A DNA stretch of 64,000 nt from Hyphodiscus hymeniophilus (GCA_016508695.1 VNKQ01000010.1:1302001-1366000); one strand, 5' to 3'; shown: positions 37,786-50,493, numbered from the stretch's first letter. A program made the numbers and translations. Notes: generated by a model not told the origin, from the letters alone.

Positions 37786-39237
37786 TCACTGCTCAGTTGG
37801 CGGAAGTAGGATCAGAGCATCACGAACTGCAAAATTATGCGAGACATCCTTCCACGGAGGACGAAGATCGACAAAGTACTCGGGTTGTATGTTCGTCTCC
37901 TTTCTGAAAACCATGCAATGACTTGACCCTCCAAAATGAAACATTCCAATTAAATCACCTTTCGTGATGTGATCCCCCTCCTTGACCACAAACTCACAAC
38001 TTGACACCTCCGCCATACCAACAAAAACAATGGCCATGAGTCCAATCACCGGATTATCAGCTTTAATGAAAATGATACCTCGTGCAGCAACAGCTGAGAT
38101 AAATGGCTGGGAGTTATTGGGCGCATTGGGATCTGGTCCATCTGGGCCAGTGAATCCCTGACCCAGATTCTCAGCATAATAGTTGCCAGGAACAAGTTTG
38201 ATGCCAACCACTTTTCCAGAGACAGGAGCATGCCAGCAATGATAAGACAGAGCGCTCAGGAAGGCTTGATAGACACTCCCTCCTACAAACTGGTCAGTTA
38301 GAGTATCATTTTCCAACATATTGGCAAGAGAATAAGGCTGATTTTTGATCCAGTAGAAATCGTGCAATTTCACGTTCTGGATAAACTGGAGAGGAGCTGA
38401 TTCGCATGCATTGACGATGACTCTCAGTGCATCTGCGCTGTTTACACTCGGTTCATCATCAGGGTAGGCGGTGGGGCGAATGCCTGGATTGAACTTTCGA
38501 GTGAAGAATGCATCCCATGAACTAAAGCCGAAATATTCCTTGCTTGGGTCGCATTCGAACAGCTGTTGGAAACTGTGATGAGTCTTATCATTATTGCCTT
38601 TGGCGGCGAGCATGTCGAGGGCATCTTTAGACAGCCATCCGTCCTTCTGATTGAGACACTTTTTAGACTCTAGTGTTTCCAGTTTCAAATTCTGATATTG
38701 CGTAAGTCACTACTCTGTTAGGAATTTCTTTTATATTTCACTCACTGCTCCCCACGTATTGAGGATATCCTGCCACTTATTATTTACCCCGGCATTCATG
38801 AAGAAAAGATACCCTTGTCCAGTGCCCATTGGCCAATCTAGAATTGCGTTGATGGGAAATCCGATCAAGCCCATTGCAGTTTTGGGTGTGTCAATATGGT
38901 ACCAAGATGGGCCTTCTTTCAAGATCATGTCGACTAGTCCAAGCATAGTGTCGAAGTCACGAACCTGAGGCTTGCCCGTTGGGTCGTTGACATATGCTGG
39001 TGGAATCTCAATGAACATTCCTTTGGACAAGGTTTTGAGGGGTGGATGCCCATTGACGTAGTCTTGCATTGCGACGATGCTAGGGTCGCGTGTTACTTCT
39101 TCGTCGTCATTGCTCCGCTGATCGTAAATCTTGAGTTTCTCAGCGAGCCATTTCTGGATGATTGCGCGGTCCTCGGGTAGCCAGTGACCAAGGGATGAGC
39201 CTGGGGCTGGGATTCCTTTGAATACCTTTGAAACCAT
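37786..39237 (-). CDS. Phosphatidylserine decarboxylase-family protein, PsiD-like
   Basis: Two exons, complement of 38746-39237 and 37786-38691, joined in phase 0 across a 54 bp intron (GTGAGT...ATATCAG), give 465 residues. The N-terminal half (GHWLPEDRAIIQKWL, DYVNGHPPL) is the extension typical of fungal PsiD-type enzymes. The C-terminal half is the pyruvoyl-dependent decarboxylase domain. It has WHAPVSGKV around the conserved His, then FHFGGSSH at about 416-423, the self-cleavage site where Ser becomes the pyruvoyl group. Relatives decarboxylate phosphatidylserine or aromatic amino acids; PsiD converts tryptophan to tryptamine. There is no mitochondrial targeting or membrane segment, so an amino-acid substrate is likelier, but this is inferred. 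The start is the first in-frame ATG. No kinase, methyltransferase or P450 gene lies nearby. Confidence 0.85.
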
Positions 39238-41597
39238 GATAGATGCTGCGTTGAGTCTAGTACAGCGTTGTTTGATTCTCGATATGAATTATAATGGAAG
39301 GCAAGAGCTGCCAGGTTTGAATCCTTTCAGTGTTTGTGGATTTGGAAGAGAACTGGGAAAGGGACTGCGTCTTATAGAAGGCAGACCAGCCTTCACAACG
39401 GAAATATTCTTTTGAGACAATGCCTTACACAGACAATTCGGCGAAAGTGTCAGCATTTACCAGGCTTGTTTGAGCCATGTATTGCTACAAAAAGCAATTC
39501 CAGACGAGAAATACAAAATTTGAGAGCATTTCGCCCAATAGCCCTGGACTCAGCTGCACCAAAACTGTACAGAACTGCCATGTGGTACAAATATATAGCT
39601 GAAGAAGAGCTCGGAATGCCACGATGTTTGTTTGATCGGAGTATCAACAGAAGAAATACGGCAAAAGAGATGATCTCTTACTTGATTCGAGCAGGGGTTA
39701 CACTGCAGATAGAGACTGCATATGGTTGTGGCTGCGAGAGGTCAGCTGTATGCAGAACACACCACTACCCGCAATCAAACAATATTCTTTGCCATCCAGT
39801 CACCCGAATCGTTAACCAATCACTGTGTATGCCGGAAGCCATAACGGGAAACAGAACAATTGATGGCTTGCGTCGACTCAGGAAACCCTCTATTGATCTA
39901 TTACCGACATGGTAACCCCGCTATTCGCCACCATGAGAATTGTTTGCATTCTGCAATCTTTCCACAATCATCCCGCCTTTCATCAAGTGGACATCGACTG
40001 AACGTTCTGATTTGGTACCCTCTGCTCACGGCAGCTTCCTCTACTCTCTGCCGCAAGATTCTAGAACAGCTGAAAGGTCACAAAGTAGGGGGGTTGTCGA
40101 ATCTTCTACCGTATCTGTGAATAAACGGATTTGTGTATGCAGGTGTATTTGATATGATTTAAGCACCCTCTTTAATATCCTGCTTGGTGCAGGGGTGGAC
40201 TGGTGGCTACTAGCTTTAGGACTTAAGCACACCGCCTTCTATGTAATTTAGGACAGTAAATAGCTGACTGCTACCTCAAATAATCCCATAGCATAACAAC
40301 AATGATAGTGCCCCATTGCTGCGGGAACCTTGTCCTCCCCCCTTTCTGAAGCGAGACGGCCAACAAGGGCCAGGTTCAACACATGCACGTGATGCCAAAG
40401 AACATTCCATCGCTACCCGAGGAATCCTTACTGTAGGTGGAAATTTTTATATATCCAATGTGAGATCCAGTTCATGAGGTGTTAAAAATTTGAAACACCT
40501 CAAATATAAACGGTATTGACCTCCTAAAAATAGATACTCGCGAGATGTTGTCCTTGGCGACCAAATCGGGCTTAGCAAATCCTCCCAAATTAGGTACCCG
40601 CTCAACCACATAGGAATATTTGACATTATCAACAGCCTCATTAAGCACTTCAAAATCTCACTCCATCCTAAATCCCAGACCTCAATATACTTCCCTCTTT
40701 CCCCTCAATGCCCGTCTCCCCAGAGACCCCCGATTCTGGTGAAAATCGATTTAGCAGTCCCATGATGAGAAGCACAAGATCAATGAGTCTTGTCAGGAAC
40801 GAGTTGAATATGGGAGATTCAGATGTATTTCATTGACCAAAACTATAAGAGACATTTTACGACTCGGCCTAGACTTATTAATCCATTGTCCATGTCGCTC
40901 CGACCGCAGATGCAAGGGCTATACAACCACGATGCCCCCTTGTTACAGTAGCCGAGATTTGACCTGCTGTAGAGCAGCTGTGGTAGTACTATGCTACCAT
41001 GAGATCGAATGGCCACACTCCTTTCTCTGGACATTACATTTGAGAGCTGCTCGGACCATGATTCGCCGTTGGGAGGCTTGAATGGAAGGCGCATGCCTTA
41101 AGACTCCGCAATCATCTTCCTAGTCCAAAAGCTGTCTACTTGTTGAGCAATGGCGGAGGTATACAGCACGATGTTTTTAAAGCGACTTGTGGAAATACCC
41201 TTGGCTAAGAAGAAATCAACCAGTCTCTAAAGACTACTTATCAGGGAACTTGATAGAAACTTTGTGATCTTATATCAGAAATTCGCACCAGCATACACAA
41301 CATATGAATACGGAACCATAGATGCCCTTAAACGGTCCAACCAGTATGGGCTTATACCAAAAGGTAAAATATCGTCTTTAGAGTGAGCTTTCTGTATAGT
41401 AAGCAAGCGTGGACTTATGCAAGCAGACCCGTTTCCGCCACATTATATTGCTCTTTATATTACGGCTCCTAGGTACGTACGACGACCCACCAACCGAGAA
41501 CCTGTTCGGAGATTCGAATGCCTCACTTCATTCTCCGCGATCTCCGATCAACTACTCTAGGCGAAATACTTAAGTGTCAATTTACACCAATTCCTAT
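39238..41597. other. 2.36 kb intergenic region, no convincing gene
   Basis: It holds the promoter side of the decarboxylase gene and the 3' side of the secreted protein gene. Frames at 39334-39915 (+, 193 codons) and several of 60-86 codons show no recognisable domain, no splice continuation and atypical composition. A 9-bp inverted repeat with a 10 nt loop (TGAGGTGTT...AACACCTCA) is at 40475-40502. A very short or non-coding transcript cannot be excluded. Confidence 0.5.
40475..40502. repeat. Short inverted repeat, 9-bp stem
   Basis: TGAGGTGTT and its complement AACACCTCA are separated by AAAAATTTGA, giving a perfect 9-bp hairpin in intergenic sequence. It could be chance or a terminator-like/3' end structure; no gene is adjacent. 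Confidence 0.4.
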
Positions 41598-43469
41598 TTA
41601 CCCTACCAAAACAAACACCATTAGCCATAACTCCATTATCCAACTCCGTTTTGTTAGCTGCTCCTTGTAACTCCTACCAGACCCAGTAACTTGTAGAGGT
41701 GTGCTTGAAGCAATAGCTCCTGTCTCTGTGCTACTCCGCAATGTTTCCGTCACACTTCCAACAATTATCTCGGATCCTCCGGCTGCCAGAGAGACTACTT
41801 GGCTAGCAATCACCAAATTACCGCCCAAAGTCAAAGTTTGACCGACGATAACAAGTCCCTGCCCGCTCAGCAGAGCTGATACCCCAAACGTCTGGGTTGC
41901 GATGGTGATGAACTCTGGCGTCGCTGCTGTGATGGATAATAAAGCGTGGGTTGTGCTTCCACCTACCACAATCCCAGATCCATCGGGAGCCAACGAAAAC
42001 GTCTGTCCAGCGACTGTGGCGACGTTTCCTGAAGTAAGCGTTTGATCATTAACGACGACTCCTGTACCAGCTGACAAGGCAGACACGGTTAATGTATTGG
42101 AGTCGTGGGTCAGCAACGTAGCAATTGGTACAGCTGTTTGGCTCGTAAAAAGCTGCGTCGTGCTGTCACCGATGACAATCTGCGAGCCATCTGTAGCCCG
42201 AGAGAGGGTCTGATCAGAGACAACTACATTGCCTCCAGAAGTAAAAGTCTGTCCGATAATGACAGTTCCGGGGCCTGTCGAAGGAGAAGAAACTGGGAAG
42301 GTTTGCGAGCCCAATGCTGGGACGGGACTCGCGGCTGATGTAGCGCATGCTCCAGTAGGCTCGATTCCCATAATGCTTGCGATTGCGCATCCAATGGGAG
42401 TTGTTGAAGAGATGACTGGGGCTGCTGCGGACCCAGGATCAGAAGTAGATGTGGTCGAGGAAGATATTATTGCTGTTAGATGACTCGTAGCTGTTGGCAG
42501 AGGCTGAATTGTGACTGCAGGGCTGGCGGCCGCGGTCGTTACACTTGAACCTGACGCATCTGTTGTATATACTGTTGTAATGGCAGTAAGGAGGGATACT
42601 CCAACCTTGACACCTGCGAGCCCACCAAAATCGTTCACTGTACAAGACGAGATTTCAAGCATTGACGCAATGTATGACCCGTACCATTCGAAACCAGCCA
42701 GTGCTGCTCCATGCGCCATGACAGTTTTTTCATCCGGATCAGGACCAGAATGATTGAAACTCAGTGACGTGGTATAATTGTATTGATAGTATGGAGGTAA
42801 AGGGGGTCTAGAATAGACACTAGTAGTAGAATAATCAGGCAGGAAATCTTCATCGATAGTGAAGACCGAGCAGCCAGAGGTCGTGGAGCCTAGGATGGTT
42901 CGAAAATTGGGCAGTCCGATTGTATAAGCAATTTCTGTGAAAGTGTTCTCCTGGTTCAGAGTGACACTGTCCACAATTCATGAGCATATGAGCTTCGCTG
43001 ACAGATAGATACTAAATAGTAGAGACATCTTACTCTGGATTCAGAGTGTTCAAAGTGGTGTATGTGTCAAGAAAGCCGCCCCAAGCGAAATCCTTGAAAG
43101 ACCAATATAGGTCTTCAGGCATGGCAGTGGTAGTACTATAAGGCGACAGTAAAGAGTCGATTGTCGAGTTTGCGCTTGTGTCGACCGTAATGTTAATGCT
43201 GCCACGGTGACGTTATATACTTGGTCGAACCAAACATTAGCGTACATGCCAATGTTAATCTCACAAGAGCAGTAGTTCGCATTGCCTTCAGTCAACGTAG
43301 TAGTGGTGGAATGGTTGCTATAGCTTGTCGCTTTCCAGGTGTTAATATAAGGTGATCGTACCCAAGCCCTGACTAGGATTTGAGACCGACCTTGAGCCCC
43401 GCTTCCAAAGAAGACAAGCAATGGTAAACACAGAATAAACATCATGCTGTTGAAAGTAAAACTCTGCAT
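41598..43469 (-). CDS. Secreted Ser/Thr-rich repeat protein, probably GPI-anchored; frame problem in 5' exon
   Basis: The start at 43469 gives a signal peptide (MQSFTFNSMMFILCLPLLVF then FGSGAQG). A CSC-containing region with an N-glycosylation sequon (YNVTV) follows, then WSFKDFAWGGFLDTYTTLN. An intron with GTAAGA donor (42967-43033) joins in frame to VTLNQENTFTEIAYTIG. After residue ~250 the protein is Ser/Thr rich with four to five beta-type repeats (VVVxxQTLTSGG...SLAPDGSxIVVGxST) and a hydrophobic tail. Such proteins are cell-wall or surface proteins of filamentous fungi. The frame does not run through 43246-43199: either a 47 bp intron (GTACGC...GGCAG, 43199-43245) is removed, giving 585 residues, or a small indel near 43195 breaks the gene. 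Function unknown. Confidence 0.65.
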
Positions 43470-44136
43470 CGTTGGCCAACTTTGAATTTTTCTCGAGGAG
43501 TGGCGATATTTTAACACTGTCGTTGTTGGAGAAGAAGTCGAGGCGAGGTATGAGGTATGGAAGGATTGTTCACAATTCCAGGTTGCCAGAGCACGACCAA
43601 AATAGAAATGAGGCTACGGATACTACTGTAAGCGCCCATTGGCCACTGCTCAGTAGGTGTTTGTGCACCTCGAAGCGGCTCTGCAGCAATCGGAATTGGT
43701 CGCCATAGTATCTTAGGAGGCTCAGCTCCCTGTTCTGGATCTCCTGGCCAAGTTTTCCAATAAATTATGCAGTTTGAAAAGAAAATCTCGCTCGATACAA
43801 CCTAGTTCGGGTTGATGGCGTCCATGGACGATTCTCGCCATGCAAGTCGCCATCAGCCGCAATGGTGGAGCAAATCAAACGAGCACGAACAGATCTTGTC
43901 CATACAGTGTCCCGAGATCTGCACATCAGGTTTGCGGATAAGGAATAGCAAGAGGCCGGCTCCAAGACACAGTGTTTATTCCTGTGTTGAGACTTCCCGC
44001 GTTGCGGAACCTGCGATGAGCTTCTCTCTTCGTTGCTGCTGATTAACTACACCCTGGCAACAATAAACTCTAGGGCAGTATACAACACAGGCAATCTTGA
44101 GACTTCAACTCACGCTCTTCGTCCAAGGGTAACTTT
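43470..44136. other. Intergenic between divergent genes
   Basis: Shared upstream region of the minus-strand secreted protein and the plus-strand protease-like gene. An ATG at 44016 opens MSFSLRCC and then stops. One frame over, from about 44033, the sequence reads LLLINYTLATINSRAVYNTG, like the rest of a signal peptide. The true N-terminus of the protease-like gene may therefore lie here, with a frameshift. No other feature is seen. Confidence 0.45.
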
Positions 44137-46052
44137 ATGGCTCTTTCGCCTCGCTCGACGTCCGCCGTGGAGCCATTTTCTTTTGCCCCGAGTCAAGCCT
44201 TTGAAGGAAATGACGGCGCATGGTCGACCTTTGTGATCAGAGTAGGGACTCCAGCACAAGTCTTTCGTGTCTTTATATCAACCACCAGCGAGGAAAGATG
44301 GGTTCCAGTTCCCGAGGGGTGTCTTAGCACAGATCCCATCAATTGTGGAGCCTTGCGAGGAGTCCTGCCCTTCGAAGGCCAAGAAAGCTCTGGTTTCCAA
44401 ATCAATGCCGTGAGTTGTAAGTTGAATATGTGGTGTAGACTGCATGCTAATGCTCAGAAGTCTTCGACCTGGATTCCTGTGAATTTATATGAGCTTGGTC
44501 TGGATGCCGACTTGAATTACACTGGTAATGGGGAGTATGGCTTCGATACTGTAGGTCTTCAGATCACTGACAGTGGCGGAGTGACGCTCAATGACTCGAT
44601 TGTTGCAGGTGAGGACAGAGCTGTGCCAATCTGCTTGTTGAGGCGTCAAGACTAATGGAAGCAAGGTATTGCTACGAAAGACTTCTATCTTGGGGAATTT
44701 GGCCTGGGTCCTAAGCCTACAAACTTCACCACTTTCGACAACCCACAACAAAGCTTCATGTGGTCGCTTCGAAATCAAAGTCTGATTCCTAGCCTATCAT
44801 GGGGCTATACAGCTGGAGCTTCTTATCGCTTCAAAGGAGTCCCAGGCAGTCTCACACTGGGCGGGTACGACAAAACGCGCTTTACTGCAAACAATATGAC
44901 GTTCTCATTCAGCTCAGACGACTCCAAGCCCCTGACAGTCGGTCTGCAAGCCATTGAGGCTACGAATACTTTTGATGGCACGGTGTCTCTTCTGCCACCA
45001 GATGGCATTTTGTCATTCATTGACTCGACAGTACCAGAAATATGGCTTCCAGAATCCGCATGTGATTCATTTGCCAAAGCATTTGCATTGCAATATAACG
45101 AGCATACCGACCGCTATGTTATCAACGATACTATTTATTGGAAGTTACGATTCAAGTGGAAGTATTGCATCAGGAATAGCACTGAGTAATTGAGTTGAAT
45201 TAATAGAATAGTAGTACAGTGGGAAGAACGAGTTAAGCTCAAGGTTCTTCGCCGGTCACGATCATGTGACGCGCTAAGCCCGATTAGGGAGGTCCATGCG
45301 GGTAGAAGGAATCCCATATTCCAATACTATTCATAATAGCTTGAACTTGATGGAGATAAACCTCACTTTTGTTCTTGGAAACGCAGCGACTGGTGGAGAG
45401 ACTATCTCCATTAATCTTCCGTACGCTGCATTTGATCTCCAGGCCACATACCCTATCTTTCCGAATGCAACCAATTATTTCCCGCTAAGGAGAGCAGCCA
45501 ACCAATCGCAGTATACACTTGGAAGGACGTTCTTGCAGGAAGCGTAGGTGATGCCCAAAAGTCTTGCTTGACCCATCTGACGATAACTCCAGGTACGTGA
45601 TTGCCGACTACAATCGCTCCACCTTCTCCGTTTCCCAGTCATTGTTTAATGAAAACAGCACAGAGAAAATTATCCCCATTTATCCACCTTTTGCAAAAAC
45701 AACGCATTCAGGCATGCCCAAAAATACGCTAATGGCCATAACTATTGCGGTGCTTGCTGGTGCAATGCTGCTCACTGCAGGCTTGATCACCCTGTGTCTC
45801 GTCAAGAAGAGGCGTCGACTTCGACTTCGAACGTCCAACGCTACAACGGCTACAACTATAGTCGACAAAGACGCCCCAGAAGTGGTATTTCGCCAATCAG
45901 GAGGCTATGGAGGCAATGTGACAAATGTGATGGAGATGTCTGCACGAGAACCATATCCTGAAATGACGGCGGATGAGAGAAATCTCAGACATGAGCTTCC
46001 TGGGAAGGATCGCATTATCGAATTGCCGGCAGAGTTCTTCGACAGAAGATAA
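44137..46052 (+). pseudogene. Pepsin-like (A1 family) membrane protein, interrupted by an insertion
   Basis: Readable exons: 44137-44409, 44458-44608, 44666-45138, 45324-45543 and 45593-46052. Introns are 44410-44457 (GTGAGT, TGCTAATGC branch), 44609-44665 (GACTAATGG branch) and 45544-45592 (GTAGGT). The fold is A1 aspartic protease: FVIRVGTPAQVFRVF, WVPVPEGC, YELGLDADLNYTGNGEYGFD, LGGYDKTRF, LDSTVP-type second site, YTLGRTFLQEAY. A membrane helix (about MAITIAVLAGAMLLTAGLIT) followed by KKRRRLRLR ends the protein. The first catalytic D-T-G is replaced by S-T-T and the second reads D-S-T, so it was probably never a classical protease. At 45139-45323 about 185 bp with stops separates two halves that would join in frame. 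The N-terminus is also uncertain, with a frameshift in the likely signal peptide. It is most likely a recently broken gene. Confidence 0.75.
45128..45334. mobile_element. MITE-like ~185 bp insertion with 11-bp direct repeats
   Basis: ATACTATTTAT (45128-45138) and ATACTATTCAT (45324-45334) flank 185 bp. Removing the insert and one repeat restores a continuous reading frame (…NDTI-HNSLN…) through the protease-like gene. The insert ends are imperfect inverted repeats: TGGAAGTTACGATTC at the start against TGGAATATGGGATTC (complement of the end), 11 of 15 identical. An 11-bp duplication fits a Mutator-like or similar non-autonomous DNA transposon. It contains stops in all forward frames and no coding capacity. 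Confidence 0.65.
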
Positions 46053-46673
46053 TAATCTGCCATGACTTAGAGGCCAAACAAACACGGATTGACATCCAGA
46101 CAGACTCTGTCGTCCGTTAGTATTTATAGACCTTGAATATCAGTACTTTCCATCTTTCCCTCCCAGTTGCGTATCTAGCGTATGTCTAGTTCCGTATTTG
46201 CTCATGTATATGAAATCATGAGATGACGATTGTTTCGAGAACTAGTACTTGTCGCAGGAGTGCGATGCTATCATCACCGGTATATAATGGGTCCCCTCTG
46301 CTCGCAGTCGCTGAATTTACTCCTCTTCTTGAGCTTTGCGGCTGTGAGCTTTCGACCACAGCCGCAAAGCTCCCGCACAAGATTAGTATTGATTCTTCTC
46401 AAAGTTAGTGGACTGTACAGAATGAAAGTTGAATGTCTCCAATACTTCCTGGTTCCCCTTACATCAATCAATTTGACGCTAGGTGCTGATCCTACAGAGC
46501 TGACAAAGATAATAGCTACATTCAAACTCATTCAAGATACGCTCAGCTTGTAGTCGTTGTCCTTTCCCTTTGACTAGTGCGCCTATTTCAAGATATAAGA
46601 GCTTTCCTTTCTCGATAAGTCACCCTATCCAGCCAGATGATACCTAAGACCGAGTCCAGTAAACGTTCAACAT
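46053..46673. other. Intergenic between convergent genes, with a strong hairpin
   Basis: 3' regions of the protease-like gene and of glutamate dehydrogenase. The plus-strand frame at 46230-46553 (107 codons) has no recognisable features. The notable element is the perfect inverted repeat at 46331-46372. Confidence 0.5.
46331..46372. repeat. Perfect 16-bp inverted repeat, 10-nt loop
   Basis: GAGCTTTGCGGCTGTG (46331-46346) is exactly the complement of CACAGCCGCAAAGCTC (46357-46372), with loop AGCTTTCGAC. The stem is G+C rich and lies between the 3' ends of two convergent genes. Confidence 0.75.
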
Positions 46674-48435
<1,762 letters not shown>

Positions 48436-48503
48436 GATGGAGATGGATATGGATTGTTGGATATACCGCTATGTAATTGAGTATGAAGCTGTGGTATGAG
48501 GGA

Positions 48504-48560
48504 GAAGCAGCAGCAGAAGAAGAAGAAGAAAAAGATGATGAAGAAGAAGAAGAAGAAGAG
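48504..48560. repeat. GCA/GAA microsatellite in the gdhA 5' region
   Basis: Runs of GCA then GAA units with a GATGATG interruption give a long pyrimidine (CTT) tract on the gdhA strand, within about 125 bp of its start codon. Such tracts are common in strong fungal promoters and 5' leaders. Confidence 0.7.
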
Positions 48561-49517
48561 TGGCTTGGGAGAGGCGTCTGTCTTTTATGGTTGGTGGTGT
48601 GGGGTTGGGGAGAGGAGCTTGGAGCTTGGAGCTTGGAGCTTAGGTAGGTAGATAGGTAGGTAGGTAGAGTAGAGCTTAGATTGTTGACTCGCGGGTCCGA
48701 TTTTTTCCCCTTTTTTCCCTTTTTTCCTCTTCCTGGCAAGCAGAATTCGCTGGCTTGGGGGGGTGATGGGGGTAAAGGAGAAGGGGAGAGCAGGTAGGGA
48801 GGTGGCTTGCCTTGCCTGTTGCTGTTGTTACTGCTGCTGCTATCAACGAACTCACCAGCATTGGCGTATGGATGATGGAACATGGATGACGTGACTATGT
48901 CCTCCCTGTTGGCCGTGATCGGGAGCACATGGATGGATCAGCACCTGAGGTTGACTTTTTTCGTTTTTTTCGCATTTTCCTTTTTTCCCTTTTTCCTCGG
49001 CGCTCACTCACATGGGAAAAGTCTGCTTGCTCTCCATTCCCCTTTCCGCTTCCCTCTCTGGACTGGGGGGACTATCTCAATAATGGCAGATGGCAAATGG
49101 CAGTCAAGCCTCGTCCTCATCCTCGCCCTGGCCGAGTGAGTAAAAAAGATTACCCCTCGCAACAGCTCGGGTATTCCTTATCGCAGCATAATGATTGGCC
49201 AATCGATAGCCCCAGCCCCAGCACCAGCCTCATCTCATCCCAGCCTTTCAAAGCTCGCATTGTGCGCCGTGCGGCCTGCAAGCGAGCAACTAGCAGCCAC
49301 TCCAATCCACCCCCGATGGCCCCCCACCTCACCCGCCGCCCCGCGTATGAGAAAGGAAAAGCTTTTGCATTCGACGACACCTGCAATGACTGAAAATATT
49401 TTCATTCTCATTTTCATGCATCTAGACGATCTTGGCTGAGGCTGATGATCTCAAAGGGACCGCCCCCTTGCCTGCTGACTAGAAGAAAGAAGCAGTGCAG
49501 ATTCAATCAATAAATGC

Positions 49518-49519
<2 letters not shown>

Positions 49520-49554
<35 letters not shown>

Positions 49555-49555
49555 C
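49520..49555. repeat. CAAT tetranucleotide microsatellite
   Basis: About eight consecutive CAAT/ATCA units. The apparent protein of repeated Asn-Gln-Ser-Ile is a translation of this repeat and not a gene. Confidence 0.8.
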
Positions 49556-50253
49556 GGTCCGTCACGCGAGCTAACATATTTTGCGATTCCGGTCTCGGAC
49601 GAGGCAGCATTTTCCCCCTCCCAGCCTTGTCCAGTTTCTTTATTCCCCCCCATCGCCTCTTTCCCCTTTCATCTCACCATCTCACACTTCATTTCGGTGC
49701 CTGGATCCAGATCCAGACAACGAAAGTCGCACGAGAATGTTCCAGGTCAACGATGACTCAAGCCTCTCAGCAGCGCCAGACTCTGCTCTGCACCTTCACA
49801 ATGCATTGTTCCGAGTTGCCCATCTCAAACGACCGGGCTCCCTCGAAGAACTTGTCAGCCTCGTGCCTCCCGAGACCTCAACCACTCCCCACTGCTCCAA
49901 TCACCAGCAAAATAAACAATACCTTGGCCACCCGAAAGTGTTATGACTCCATCACTGACTGATTTCGGGTGCTGATCACAGGAGTCGCACGCTGGGACGA
50001 GGAGCGCTCAATCGGTATTACACATGCATTCGAAGGAGTCTTGCAGACACTACTTCGTAGATGGCACCCCGAGGGTATCCAAGTCATTCGAAGCCATCAA
50101 GTAACTCAGACAGATCGAGGCGGATTTAAAATATGATGTAAGGCATAGGAGAAGAGATCGATCGTGGGAAGTGTCCAACGGCTATCTTCATTTTGCCCCT
50201 AAAAGGCATCGAACCGTCCGCAACAGAAAGCAATGCTATCTCGCACGCACGCG

Positions 50254-50257
<4 letters not shown>

Positions 50258-50289
<32 letters not shown>
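50258..50289. repeat. CT dinucleotide microsatellite
   Basis: Sixteen uninterrupted CT units preceded by a short GCAC/GCGC run, about 200 bp downstream of the small-protein gene. Confidence 0.85.
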
Positions 50290-50292
<3 letters not shown>

Positions 50293-50493
50293 ACACATAT
50301 GGCGGATCGCGCGCAGAGCGGAGGTGGAGATTGCCTCTTCACCTACTATGGCATTGTAAGGGAGATCTTGTGAAACGTCGTCGACCGTACATTGGGCTGA
50401 GATCGTTTTCTCCAAGCAATTTGATATGAAAGGAAGCTGAACTCGAAATAGTATATCATAGTCTTTCATTTCCTAAAGAACGGGTTCCAAAAT

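Larger units (their letters stand above)
48436..50493. promoter_or_regulatory. Promoter side of gdhA and long intergenic region with microsatellites
   Basis: A 2.06 kb region without a supportable gene. Just upstream of gdhA are CT/TTC-rich tracts (coding strand) at 48504-48560, GGAGCTT repeats (48614-48641) and a TAGG/TAGA tract (48641-48667). Possible GATA-factor sites (HGATAR) are AGATAG near 48650 and, on the gene's strand, TGATAG at 48840-48845. Farther out are a CAAT run (49520-49555) and a CT run (50258-50289). Frames such as 49495-49962 are low-complexity or unspliced and were not accepted. Confidence 0.5.

Noticed and set aside
39334..39915. 193-codon plus-strand frame in the intergenic region
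   Set aside because: No recognisable domain, mixed Cys/Arg/Ser composition typical of chance frames, and overlaps other chance frames on both strands.
37786..41597. A tryptamine or psilocybin-type biosynthetic cluster around the PsiD-like gene
   Set aside because: No kinase, methyltransferase, P450 or transporter gene is present within the island.
46230..46553. 107-codon plus-strand frame
   Set aside because: No domain, and it crosses the perfect hairpin at 46331-46372; probably 3' untranslated or intergenic.
48641..48671. TAGG-rich tract as an interstitial telomere repeat
   Set aside because: Units are TAGG/TAGA rather than TTAGGG, and the tract is short; simple microsatellite is sufficient.
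49495..49962. 155-codon frame beginning with repeated Asn-Gln-Ser-Ile
   Set aside because: Product of the CAAT microsatellite followed by unremarkable sequence; no splice or homology support.
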